From the NCBI RefSeq assembly GCF_001625195.1, contig NC_054391.1:434001-498000 (forward strand): a DNA stretch of 64,000 bases. The letters are read 5' to 3'. Shown piece after piece: positions 32,384 through 46,000 of this stretch (position 1 is the stretch's first letter; each line of letters starts with the position of its first letter). The notes under the pieces are model-generated. The model worked only from the letters and a program-made list of their open reading frames with translations. It had not been told where the DNA came from and ran no database searches. Position numbers and translations under genes: made by a program. This DNA comes from Drechmeria coniospora. Taxonomy: Eukaryota > Ascomycota > Sordariomycetes > Hypocreales > Ophiocordycipitaceae.

Positions 32384-33092
32384 GGGCCATCCTAATCTCA
32401 CGGTGTCTCGGTGATAATCACACGGTGTCATGGCCCAGTTCGATAGTCTGCCAAGGTGTGGTGGGAGGAGTTAAAGGGCAACAGGTGGAGCGTGGCACGA
32501 GGACGGAGCACATGTACGTGTGCGGAGCAGACAGTATATTCCTCAAGTAACCATTGCCATCACTGTCCACGCTGCCCATGAAGCGCCTGACCTGCTTTTC
32601 TACTTGAAAAGAAATCTTGTCAGATCGAACACTTGACCTTTTGAAATGGGATTGCCTTCTAGCATCAAGTGCAGTGTGGCAAGGAGTAATGGAACAAGAA
32701 GACCACCAAGGCAGCGCTGCACTATGCAGCGATTTCCTTGCCATATTTCGCCTCATACTTTACGGTAGGATAATTGCAGCTACCGAGAAAGAAATAGAAG
32801 GGCGTAAAAGCTTTGGGACATAGGCTTGGATAGTGTTGATATTGTACTTGTAAAGAAAGCGTTGACTGACAATGTTGATCTAGTTGCTTATGGAGAATTT
32901 GCCTTGGTAAATTGCGGGTTGTGGGGATTATGCAGAGAGGATATTACCGACAAAGTTAAAAAGGACAGAAGGGTCAACACTTGGGTCAACTCATAAATTT
33001 GCCGAGACCATAACTATCTCATGTGGCTTATGCCAAATTGGGTCATGACACCGTGGGATAATCACAGAGACACCGTGGGATTGGGATGGCCC
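32384..33092. mobile_element. Element T1 with about 60-bp terminal inverted repeats
   Basis: The left end starts GGGCCATCCTAATCTCACGG and continues with TGATAATCACACGGTGTCAT. The right end is its reverse complement, ending GGGATTGGGATGGCCC with GGGATAATCACAGAGACACC inside. The repeats match over about 60 bp with scattered differences. The interior of about 590 bp has no frame resembling a transposase, so this is MITE-like or an internal-deletion derivative. GCAAC occurs on both sides (32,374-32,378 and 33,093-33,097) but not as a clean target-site duplication. Confidence 0.75.
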
Positions 33093-34051
33093 GCAACCAC
33101 ATGTACTTACTTACAACTACACCCACAGTAGGTACTTACGGAGGGATAAGCTCAACACCAAAGGCCAAGGACAATATGGCGGCGGCACTGTGCGAGTGCG
33201 GCTCTCGGGACTGTTTCTAATTCCAAACTATTAATTCCAACCCTAGTCGGACGGTTCGTTGTCGTACCCACAATTCCAGGCGTTCGATCATTCGCCTTTT
33301 AGCGTTTGCCGTAACGAAAACGCCATCGTCGTGGCCATCGAGGATAACTTAACTATTTCAGCACCTTGTGGGTCTCAGACGGCGACAGGTCGCATATTCA
33401 AACATTAAGTGTGCCCTAACAACCGACCTTGGTCGCAAGTGGCTGGCCGACTTGGGGGGCTAAGATCTGCGACTTCGGTGTCCTAATAAGATCTGCGGCT
33501 TTGGTGTCCTTGGCCTTGCTATCCTGGCCGTTGCCATCTCGGGCCTTGCTCTCCTAGGCCTTGTAGGTGGTCGTCTCGACATTGATGCTTGATGTGATGG
33601 ACATCGTAGTGGAAGGCGAGCAGCAAAATTGCGGCTGGCGAGGGCCGAGTATCCATGCCGTAGGTTGCTTGCCCTGAACCTAGGCAGTTTCAGGGCCCGC
33701 TCCCAAATTGGACGAACCGACGATATAGCACCAGAAGTGTACTGTGTGTGGACCGCGCAGTCCGTCCTGTAAAGGGTGGCGGAACGAGCGGCGTATTGGC
33801 CGTTTAGCCCAATAGTCTGTGTTGGCGCCGTAGCATACCTCCTTCAACCATCACACCGTAACTACACACCGCCCCAAACCTTAATACGATCAATTTAATG
33901 CAGAATGAAAGCAGCCTCATGGTAACATTCGTTCTATAGAAAATACTTAACCCGCAATATAATCCTTGGCATACCATTGTGCAAACCTACCTTTTCACCA
34001 TAATAATTATCTCAGTATCGAGGATGGGCCGTTTTCTCTCCGTTTAAGAAG
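33093..34051. other. Upstream region of the giant adhesin-like gene
   Basis: No gene recognised. It contains R1 copy 2 and, in the last 150 bp, an AT-rich stretch ending in a pyrimidine-rich run (TTTTCTCTCCGTTTAAGAAG) before the ATG at 34,052, which would suit a core promoter and 5' UTR. Confidence 0.5.
33335..33935 (+). repeat. Dispersed repeat R1, copy 2
   Basis: Inverted copy of 22,105-22,430. Homology covers about 33,335-33,560 and 33,855-33,935, separated by about 290 bp absent from copy 1. A local duplication, AAGATCTGCGACTTCGGTGT and AAGATCTGCGGCTTTGGTGT, lies at about 33,463-33,510. Confidence 0.6.
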
Positions 34052-37000
34052 ATGTTCCATGTCATGCGATACGTAGCTTTGATATGCTACCTCTGTAGCA
34101 TTGGCTCCAGTCTAAGTCTTGATAGCAAGCATTGTGATGCTTTTGTCGAATTCTTACCGGTTCAGTACATCTGTTCCGGAAGTACTTTGCATAGTGTGAG
34201 CACTCGGTAAGATTTCTTCGGCTTGGATACTTTCTGGGAAGACGTCGAGATACTAACCCTACCCAATCAGGACGTACACCGGTTGCGCTGATCTGCCTCC
34301 CGCCGACTACCTCACAACGACTATCGCCTGGACCGGGACGGTTACGAGAACCAGAACAATCCCACCTCGCGGAACGAACCCGGGCAGGATTATTATTCAA
34401 ACACCAACTGGGTATCAAACAACGACGGAAGGATGGACAGGAACATTTACAACAACGCGGACCATTCTTCCCAGTGGAACGAACCCGGGTGGTGTCGTTG
34501 TTCAAACACCCATTACTTACAGCACCAGGACGGAGGGATGGACCGGAACGTTTACGACAACCAAGACGGTCCTTCCTAGTGGAACGAACCCGGGTGGTGT
34601 CGTCGTCCAGACACCCATTACCTACAGCACCAGGACGGAGGGGTGGACCGGAACGTATACCACAACCAGGACCATCCTTCCTAGCGGAACGAACCCGGGT
34701 GGTGTCGTTGTTCAGACACCCATTACTTACAGCACCAGGACGGAGGGATGGACCGGAACGTTTACGACAACCAAGACGGTCCTTCCTAGTGGAACGAACC
34801 CGGGTGGTGTCGTCGTTCAGACACCCATTACCTACAGCACCAGGACGGAGGGATGGACTGGAACGTATACCACAACCAGGACCGTCCCTCCAAGTGGAAC
34901 GAGTCCGGGAGGGATAATAATTCAGACTCCTACCGGGTACGTCGTAACAACAGAGGGGTGGACCGGTACGTTTACGACAACAACAACATTTTCCCCCACT
35001 GGAACGAAATCAGGCGTCATCATTATTCGAACACCTACGGAGTATCCAAAGACAACAGTAGGATGGACGGGGTCGTTTACAACAACAAAGACTGTTCCTC
35101 CTACTGGAACAAATGGGGGAAGTGTCATTGTTCAGACTCCCCTCGGATATACAACGACAACAGAGGAATGGACCGGCACTTTAACGACAACAAAGACGGT
35201 TCCTCCTAGCGGGACGAACCCGGGAAGCATAATTGTTCAGACACCTATCGAGTCTGCGCCCTCCGGTTATACGAGAACTACGGAGGGGTGGACCGGTACG
35301 TTTACGACGACAGAAACTATTTCTCCTACCAGAACAAAATCAGGCATTATTATTATTCGGACACCTACGGAATATCCCAAGACAACAGAGGGATGGACCG
35401 GATTGTTTACAACGACAAAGACTGTTCCTCCTACCGGAACAACCCCTGGAAAAGTAATCATTCAAACCCCTATCGAGTATAGCAGCAGGACAGAGGGTTG
35501 GACCGAGTTATTTACTACAACGAGGACAAATGAACCAAGCGGCACAGTTCCTGGTGTAATTGTCGTTCAGACACCAATCGGCTTTACAACAACAACCGTA
35601 GCGTGGACTGGATCGTTTACTACGACATCAACCGTTCCGATAATCGGGACAAGTCCTGGTAGCATCATTGTTAAAACACCAGTTACCACCGCATTAGGTA
35701 TCGTAACATTGACAAGAGCGTGGACTGGAACCTTTATAACTACTGAAAGCATTCCACAAGCTGGAACGGTTCCCGGTACTGTTATCGTTCAGACACCGAC
35801 CGGTTACGTAACAACCAGCGAGCCCTGGACTGGTACTTTTTGGACAACTACAACCATACCGCCAAGCGGAACTGTACCAGGCACCATTATTGTCCAAACA
35901 CCGACAGGGTATGTAATAACAACGGGTGGTGGGACTGGTACAGTTTTGACAACTAGAACTATACCTCCGAGCGGTACTGTTCCGGGTACTATTATTGTCG
36001 AAACACCTACAGGATATGTAACCGCAACTGAAGGTGGAACAGGTACAATTTTGACAACCAGAACTATACCACCAAGTGGCACCAATCCAGGAACAATTAT
36101 CGTCGAAACACCTACTGGATATGTGACTACATCAGGTGGTGGAACAGGCACGGTTCTCACAACTAGAACCATACCCCCAAGTGGCACTAATCCAGGCACA
36201 ATTATCGTGGAAACCCCTACAGGATATGTTACCGCAACTGGAGGTGGAACAGGCACAGTTTTGACAACTAGAACTATACCACCAAGTGGCACCAATCCAG
36301 GAACAATTATCGTCGAAACGCCCACTGGATATGTAACTACATCAGGGGGTGGAACAGGCACGGTTCTCACAACTAGAACCATACCCCCAAGTGGTACCAA
36401 TCCAGGTACCATTATTGTAGAAACTCCTACCGGATACGTAACTACATCGGAGCCTTGGACGGGTACATTTTGGTCAACGAGGACTATACCCCCAACGGGT
36501 ACTAATCCAGGTACCATTATCGTGGAAACCCCTACGGGATACGTAACCACATCGGAGTCTTGGACGGGTACATTTTGGACAACAAAGACCATACCCCCAA
36601 GTGGCACTAATCCAGGTACTATTATCGTGCAAACACCTACAGGATATGTCACCACATCCGCAGGTTGGACTGGCACAATTCTAACAACTAAGACTATACC
36701 ACCAAGCGGTACTAATCAAGGTACCATCATTGTAGAGACACCTACAGGATATGTGACCACCTCGGCAGGCGGGACGGGCACAGTTCTGACAACTAGGACA
36801 ATATCTCCGAGTGGTACGAATCCAGGTACCATTATTGTAGAGACACCTACAGGATACGTAACTACGTCCGGAGGCTGGACTGGCACAATTTTAACAACGA
36901 GAACCATTCCCCCGAGCGGCACAATCCCAGGAACACTTATTGTTGAAACGCCAACAGGATACGTATCCACGACGATTCCAGGAACCGGTACCGTTTTGAC

Positions 37001-40000
37001 AACAAGAACAATTTCGCCGTCCGGTACCAATCCGGGCACAATTATAGTCGAGACTCCAGGTACGCCTTTGAGTGGAGTTACTACAGTAACAACCTTTGGT
37101 CCCATCCCAGGAACTTCAACTATTCCACCATTACTCGGATGTACATCAAACTGTATGACGACAATAGTAGTGACGGCTACTGCTGGAGGAACAACAGTAA
37201 GAACAACAGGCCCTACGGCTGGCACATCAACCATCGCACCGCCCCCGGGATGCACAACGAACTGTTTTACTACGTTTATTGTTACCGACACTGTTGGAGG
37301 TACAACAATTACCACCACTGGTCCTACTCCAGGAACATCAACAATTCCACCACCTCCAGGATGCACGACGAACTGCCTCACTACAATCATTGTAACCGCT
37401 GGTGGAGGAACGACAATCACAACCACTGGCCCAACTGCAGGCACTTCCACAATCCAGCCACCCCCTGGTTGCACGACGAACTGCTTCACAACAATTATTG
37501 TAACAGCAACTGTTGGGGGAACAACAGTAAAGACTACTGGTCCCACAGCAGGCACATCAACTATCGGACCTCCTCCGGGATGCACAACCAACTGCTTCAC
37601 AACGTTAATCGTCACCGATACCGTTGGAGGTACAACGATTACAACTACTGGCCCTACTCCAGGAACATCAACGATACCTCCACCTCCAGGATGCACAACT
37701 AACTGTCTCACTACAATCATTATTACAGCGGGCGGAGGAACGACAATCACGACCACTGGCCCAACAGCAGGCACATCGACAATCCAGCCACCTCCTGGAT
37801 GCACGACGAACTGTTTTACAACCATTATTGTTACAGCTACTATTGGAGATACAACAATAAAGACTACCGGTCCAACAGCAGGCACATCAACCATAGGACC
37901 TCCTCCAGGATGCACAACGAACTGCTTTACCACGTTAATTGTTACCGACACTGTCGGAGGTACAACGATAACAACTACTGGCCCTACTCCAGGAACATCA
38001 ACGATTCCGCCGCCTCCCGGATGTACGACGAACTGTGTTACTACAATCATTGTCACGGCTGGCGGAGGAACGACAATCACGACCACTGGCCCAACAGCAG
38101 GTACTTCGACAATCCAGCCACCCCCTGGATGCACGACGAACTGCTTTACGACCATTATTGTTACAGCTACTATTGGAGTCACGACAATAAAGACAACTGG
38201 TCCAACGGCAGGCACATCAACTATTGGGCCTCCTCCAGGGTGCACAACAAACTGCTTTACTACCATAATTGTTACCGACACTGTTGGGGGTACAACAATT
38301 ACTACGACTGGTCCTACTCCCGGAACATCAACAATTCTGCCCCCTCCAGGATGTACAACGAATTGTGTTACTACAATCATTGTCACGGCTGGTGGCGGGA
38401 CGACAATCACTACTACTGGCCCAACTGCAGGCACTTCCACGATCCATCCGCCTCCTGGGTGCACGACGAACTGTTTCACAACGATCATTGTTACAGCAAC
38501 TATTGGAGACACGACAATAAAGACAACTGGTCCAACAGCAGGTACATCGACCATCGGACCTCCTCCGGGATGCACAACCAACTGTTTCACCACCATAATT
38601 GTTACGGACACTGTTGGAGGCACAACAATTACAACAACTGGTCCGACAGCCGGCACATCGACGATTCTGCCACCTCCCGGGTGCACGACAAACTGTCTTA
38701 CCACAATAATCGTTACTGCAGGTGGAGGATCGACAATCACAACCACTGGCCCAACAGCTGGTACTTCGACAATCCAACCACCTCCTGGTTGCACAACCAA
38801 CTGTATCGTGACAATAATTGTTACTGTAACCAACGGAGGAACAACTATAAAGACCACTGGTCCAACGGCGGGCACCTCAACCATCCAACCACCTCCCGGC
38901 TGCACAACTAACTGCTTTACCACAATAATTGTTACCGACACTGTTGGGGGTACAACGATTACGACTACCGGTCCTACGGCCGGCACGTCTACAATTCTGC
39001 CACCTCCAGGATGCACAACGAACTGTCTCACTACAATTATCGTTACTGCAGGAGGAGGAACGACAATTACAACGACTGGGCCCACAGCAGGCACTTCGAC
39101 GATGCAACCTCCTCCTGGATGTACGACGAACTGTTTTGTAACAATAATCGTTACTGTTACTAATGGAGGCCCAACAACGATAAAGACGACTGGTCCAACG
39201 GCAGGCACCTCAACTATCCAGCCACCTCCCGGCTGTACAACAAACTGCTTTACTACTATAATTGTTACCGACACTGTTGGAGGTACAACAATTACAACTA
39301 CTGGTCCTACCGCTGGGACATCAACAATTCTGCCACCGCCAGGATGTACGACGAACTGTCTCACTACAATCATCGTTACAGCAGGAGGAGGCACGACAAT
39401 TACTACCACTGGCCCGACAGCTGGTACATCAACAATCCAACCTCCTCCTGGATGTACGACCAATTGTGTTGTGACAATAATTGTTACCATCACTAACGGA
39501 GGAACTACAATAAAGACTACTGGTCCAACAGCAGGCACCTCGACTATCCAGCCACCTCCCGGCTGCACAACCAACTGCTTTACCACTATAATTGTTACCG
39601 ACACTGTTGGAGGTACAACGATCACAACAACTGGTCCAACTGCTGGTACTTCAACGATTCTCCCACCCCCCGGGTGTACGACAAACTGTCTCACTACAAT
39701 CATTGTCACTGCTGGTGGAGGAACGACAATTACAACTACTGGCCCAACAGCAGGTACTTTGACTATGCAACCTCCTCCCGGCTGCACAACCAACTGTGTC
39801 GTGACGGTAATTGTTACTGTCACCAACGGAGGAACAACCATAAAGACCACTGGTCCAACGGCAGGTACCTCAACTATCCAGCCACCTCCCGGCTGCACAA
39901 CCAACTGCTTTACCACTATTATTGTCACCGACACTGTGGGAGGAACAACTATAACAACTACCGGTCCTACCGCTGGGACATCAACGATTATGCCACCACC

Positions 40001-43000
40001 CGGATGTACGACTAACTGCATTATTACAATTATCGTTACGGCAGGTGGAGGAACGACAATTACAACCACAGGGCCAACGGCTGGTACTTCGACAATGCAG
40101 CCTCCTCCTGGTTGCACGACTAACTGTGTTGTGACAATTATTGTTACTGTTACCAACGGAGGAACAACTATAAGGACAACTGGTCCAACAGCAGGCACCT
40201 CGACTATCCAGCCACCTCCGGGCTGCACTACCAACTGCTTCACCACCATAATTGTTACCGACACTGTGGGAGGAACAACTATAACAACTACCGGCCCAAC
40301 TGCCGGGACGTCAACAATTGCGCCACCTCCCGGCTGCACAACCAACTGTTTTACAACAATTATCGTCACAGCAGGTGTGGGAGAAACAACAATAACAACA
40401 TTGGGACCGACTCCTGGTACATCAACGATCCCACCGCCACCTGGTTGCACAAACTGTATTACGACTATTATCGTAACTGCAACTGCAGGGGGGACTACTA
40501 TAGTAACTACTGGCCCAACAGCAGGAACGTCTACGATTCCGCCACCTCTCGGGTGCACCAGCAATTGCTTCACCACCATAATCGTTACAGTAACGATTGG
40601 AGGTACAACAATCACCACAACTGGTCCAACGGCAGGCACATCGACAATACAACCACCACCCGGATGCACAACCAACTGTTTCACCACAATCATTGTTACC
40701 GCGGCTGTGGGAGAGACAACGACAACGACATTGGGGCCAACTCCTGGAACGTCAACGATCCCACCACCACCTGGATGCACTACCAACTGCATTACAACTA
40801 TAGTCGTTACAGCCACTGCAGGAGGAACTACAATAGTAACTACTGGCCCGACAGCAGGCACGTCAACAATTCAACCACCTCCTGGGTGCACAACCAATTG
40901 CTTCACCACAATAATCGTTACCGCAGCCGTAGGGGCAACGACAACAACGACATTGGGACCGACAGCTGGTACATCGACGATTCCTCCGCCACTTGGTTGC
41001 ACGGCAAACTGTATCACAACCATAGTGGTGACGGCAACTGCAGGAGGAACTACAATAGTAACTACTGGCCCGACGGCAGGCACATCAACAATCCAACCAC
41101 CTCCGGGTTGTACTACTAACTGTTACACTACCATTATCGTCACTGCCGCTGTAGGAACGACGACAACAACAACATTAGGACCTACGTCGGGAACGTCAAC
41201 GATCCCGCCACCTCCGGGTTGCACAAATAATTGTATTACGACGATAGTGGTAACAGCCACGGCAGGGGGAACTACCATAGTAACTACTGGCCCAACAGCC
41301 GGAACATCTACGATTCCGCCACCACCTGGGTGCACAACGAATTGCTTCACCACCATAATCGTTACACTCACGATTGGAGGTACAACAATCACCACCACCG
41401 GTCCGACGGCAGGCACATCAACCATCCAACCACCTCCTGGATGCACAACCAACTGTTTCACCACAATCATTGTTACCGCGGCTGTGGGAGAAACAACGAC
41501 AACGACATTGGGGCCAACTCCTGGAACGTCAACGATCCTGCCACCACCTGGATGCACCACAAACTGTATTACAACTATAGTCGTTACAGCCACCGCAGGA
41601 GGAACTACAATAGTAACTACTGGCCCGACAGCAGGCACATCAACTATCCAACCACCGCCTGGCTGCACCACCAACTGTTTTACTACAATCATCGTTACCG
41701 CCGCCGTAGGGGCAACGACAACAACGACATTGGGACCGACCCCTGGTACATCGACGATTCTTCCGCCCCTTGGATGCACAGTGAACTGCATTACAACCAT
41801 GGTGGTGACGGCAACTGCAGGAGGAACCACCATAGTAACTACTGGCCCAACAGCCGGAACGTCTACGATTCCGCCACCTCCTGGGTGCACCAGCAACTGC
41901 TTCACCACGATTGTCGTTACAGTAACGATTGGAGGTACAACAATCACCACCACCGGTCCGACGGCAGGCACATCGACAATACAACCACCTCCTGGATGCA
42001 CAACCAACTGTTTTACTACAATTATTGTTACCGCCGCTGTGGGAGAAACAACGACAACGACATTGGGGCCAACTCCTGGAACGTCAACGATCCCGCCACC
42101 ACCTGGATGCACCACCAACTGTATTACAACCATAGTGGTGACGGCAACTGCGGGAGGAACTACAATTGTCACTACTGGCCCAACGGCAGGCACGTCAACT
42201 ATCCCACCACCTGCTGGGTGCACAACGAACTGCTTTACAACCATTATCGTTACAGCAACTGTTGGAGGCACAACAATAACAACAACCGGTCCAACTGCCG
42301 GCACATCAACGATCCAGCCACCTCCGGGCTGTACGACGAACTGTTTCACAACAGTAATTGTGACGGGAACAGTCGGAGGGACTACAATTACGACAACTGG
42401 TCCAACAGCAGGAACATCGACAATCCAACCTCCACCAGGGTGTACAACCAACTGTTTTACAACCATCATTGTCACCGCCGGTGTGGGAGAGACAACAACG
42501 ACGACTTTAGGGCCAACGGCTGGCACGTCAACAATCCCACCACCTCCTGGATGCACGACCAACTGCATCACCACGATAGTTGTCACCGCAACTGCTGGAG
42601 GAACTACTATTACCACTACTGGTCCGACGGCGGGCACATCGACGATCCAACCACCGCCTGGTTGCACAACCAACTGTTTCACGACAATCATTGTCACCGC
42701 AGGTGTAGGTGCAACGACAACAACAACGTTGGGACCAAGTCCAGGCACATCAACGATCCCGCCACCACCAGGTTGCACCACAAACTGCATCACAACCATA
42801 GTGGTTACGGCAACGGCAGGAGGAACGACGATAGTAACCACTGGCCCAACAGCGGGCACGTCGACAATTACACCGCCGCCTGGTTGCACAACCAACTGCT
42901 TTACTACAATTATTGTTACTGCCGCCGTCGGGGCAACGACGACGACGACGACGGGACCGATACCTGGTACATCAACAATTCCGCCACCTCCTGGATGCAC

Positions 43001-46000
43001 AACCAACTGCATCACGACTATCATTGTTACGGGAACGCCAGGAGACACGACGATAGTAACTACAGGCCCAACAGCAGGCACATCAACAATCCCACCGCTT
43101 CCGGGGTGCACAACAAACTGTTTTACAACAGTCATTGTTACAAACACAGTGGGAGGGACTACGGTAACAACTACTGGTCCGACGGCAGGCACCTCGACAA
43201 TCCAACCACCGCCTGGTTGCACAACCAACTGCTTTACTACAATCATCGTTACTGCTGCCGTCGGGGCAACGACGACGACGACGACGGGACCGATACCTGG
43301 TACGTCAACAATTCTACCACCTCCTGGATGTACAACCAACTGCATCACGACTGTCATTGTCACGGGAACGCCGGGAGGAACGACAATCACAACTACTGGT
43401 CCGATAGAAGGCACGTCAACAATCCCACCGCCACCAGGATGCACAACAAACTGCTTCACTACAGTCATCGTTACAGCCACAGCTGGAGGAACTACAATAA
43501 CAACAACCGGTCCAACGGCGGGCACATCGACGATCCAGCCACCTCCTGGATGCACAACCAACTGCTTTACCACCATTATCGTTACGGCAGCTGTAGGGGC
43601 AACGACAACTACTACGTTGGGACCGACAGCTGGTACATCGACGATCCCTCCGCCCCTTGGTTGCACAACCAACTGCATTACAACAATAGTAGTAACGGCA
43701 ACGGCGGGAGGGACTACAATAGTAACTACCGGCCCAACGGCAGGCACATCGACGATCCAGCCGCCTCCTGGTTGCACAACTAATTGCTTCACAACAATCA
43801 TTGTTACTGCTGCTGTTGGAGCAACAACGACAACGACAACGGGACCGATACCTGGCACATCAACAATTGCACCACCTCCTGGATGCACGACAAACTGCAT
43901 CACAACCATTATTGTTACAGGAACTCCAGGGGGCACAACTATAGTAACTACAGGACCGACGGAAGGCACATCAACAATTCCACCGCCTCCGGGTTGCACG
44001 ACAAACTGTTTTACAACAGTTATTGTTACAAATACGGTGGGAGGGACTACGATAACAACCACTGGTCCGACAGCAGGTACATCTACCATCACACCACCTC
44101 TTGGTTGCACAACGAATTGCTTCACTACTATTATTGTTACTGCAGGTGTCGGCGCCACGACGACTACAACGACGGGACCAATACCTGGCACGTCGACGAT
44201 TCCACCGCCGCCCGGATGCACAACAAATTGCATTACAACTATTATTGTTACAGGAACGCCAGGGGGCACGACGATAGTAACTACGGGCCCGACGGCGGGC
44301 ACATCAACGATCCCACCGCCACCTGGGTGCACGACAAACTGTTTCACAACAGTCATTGTTACAAATACAGTAGGAGGAACTACAATTACAACCACCGGTC
44401 CGACGGCGGGTACATCTACCATCACGCCACCTCTTGGTTGCACAACGAACTGCTTTACTACTATCATTGTTACTGCAGGTGTCGGGGAAACAACAACGAC
44501 AACAACAGGACCAATACCTGGCACGTCAACGATTCCTCCACCACCTGGGTGCACAACAAACTGCATCACAACCATTATTGTTACGGCAACACCAGGAGGA
44601 ACGACGATAACGACTACAGGCCCAACAGCAGGAACGTCAACGATCCCGCCGCCTCCAGGATGCACAACAAACTGTTTCACAACAGTCATTATTACAAATA
44701 CAGTGGGAGGAACTACGGTTACAACTACAGGTCCAACAGCTGGCACATCTACTATCACGCCACCTCTTGGTTGCACAACAAATTGCTTTACTACCATCAT
44801 TGTTACTGCCGCAGTCAGCGCCACGACGACTACAACAACGGGGCCAATACCAGGCACGTCAACGATTCCACCGCCCCCTGGATGCACAACAAACTGCATC
44901 ACAACTATTATTGTTACAGGAACACCAGGAGGCACGACAATAGTAACTACGGGCCCGACAGCAGGCACATCAACAATCCCACCACCTCCTGGGTGCACGA
45001 CAAACTGTTTTACAACAGTTATTGTTACAAATACAGTGGGAGGGACTACGATAACAACTACTGGTCCGACAGCAGGTACATCTACTATTACGCCACCTCT
45101 TGGTTGCACAACGAACTGCTTTACCACCATCATTGTCACTGCCGGTGTCGGCGCCACGACGACTACAACGACGGGGCCAATACCTGGTACATCAACGATT
45201 CCGCCACCGCCTGGATGCACAACCAACTGCATCACTACAATCATTATTACTGGAACTCCAGGGGGAACAACGATAACAACTACCGGTCCGACAGCAGGAA
45301 CGTCGACGATTACGCCGCCTCCTGGTTGCACAACGAACTGCTTTACTACTATTATCGTTACCGCTGCTGTGGGAGCTACAACCACAACGACGACAGGATC
45401 GATACCAGGCACGTCGACGATTCCACCACCTCCTGGGTGCACGACAAACTGCGTAACGACAGTCATAGTTACAGCTACAGTTGGAGGAACAACAATTACA
45501 ACCACCGGCCCGACGGCGGGTACATCTACCATCCCACCGCCCCTTGGTTGCACAACGAATTGCTTCACCACAATTATTGTCACTGCAGGTGTTGGGGAAA
45601 CGACGACGACGACAACAGGGCCAATACCTGGGACGTCAACGATTCCTCCGCCTCCTGGGTGCACAACAAACTGCATCACAACCATCATTGTCACGGCAAC
45701 ACCAGGAGGAACGACAATCACAACTACAGGACCAACGGCAGGCACATCGACAATCCCGCCACCTCCCGGATGCACGACAAACTGTTTCACAACCGTTATC
45801 GTTACGGCTCCTGTCGGAGCGACGACGACGACGACTGTAGGTCCAACAGCTGGTACGTCGACGATCCTACCGCCTCCAGGATGCACGACCAACTGCATCA
45901 CGTCCATCATTGTTACAACGCCTCCTAGCTTGAGCGCGACAACATCGACAACAGTAGGTCCAACTGCCGGTACGTCGACGATCCCGCCGCCCCCTGGATG

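Noticed and set aside
36716..40861. Minus-strand open frame of 1,381 codons
   Set aside because: Antisense shadow of the same gene; it ends without any non-repetitive domain.
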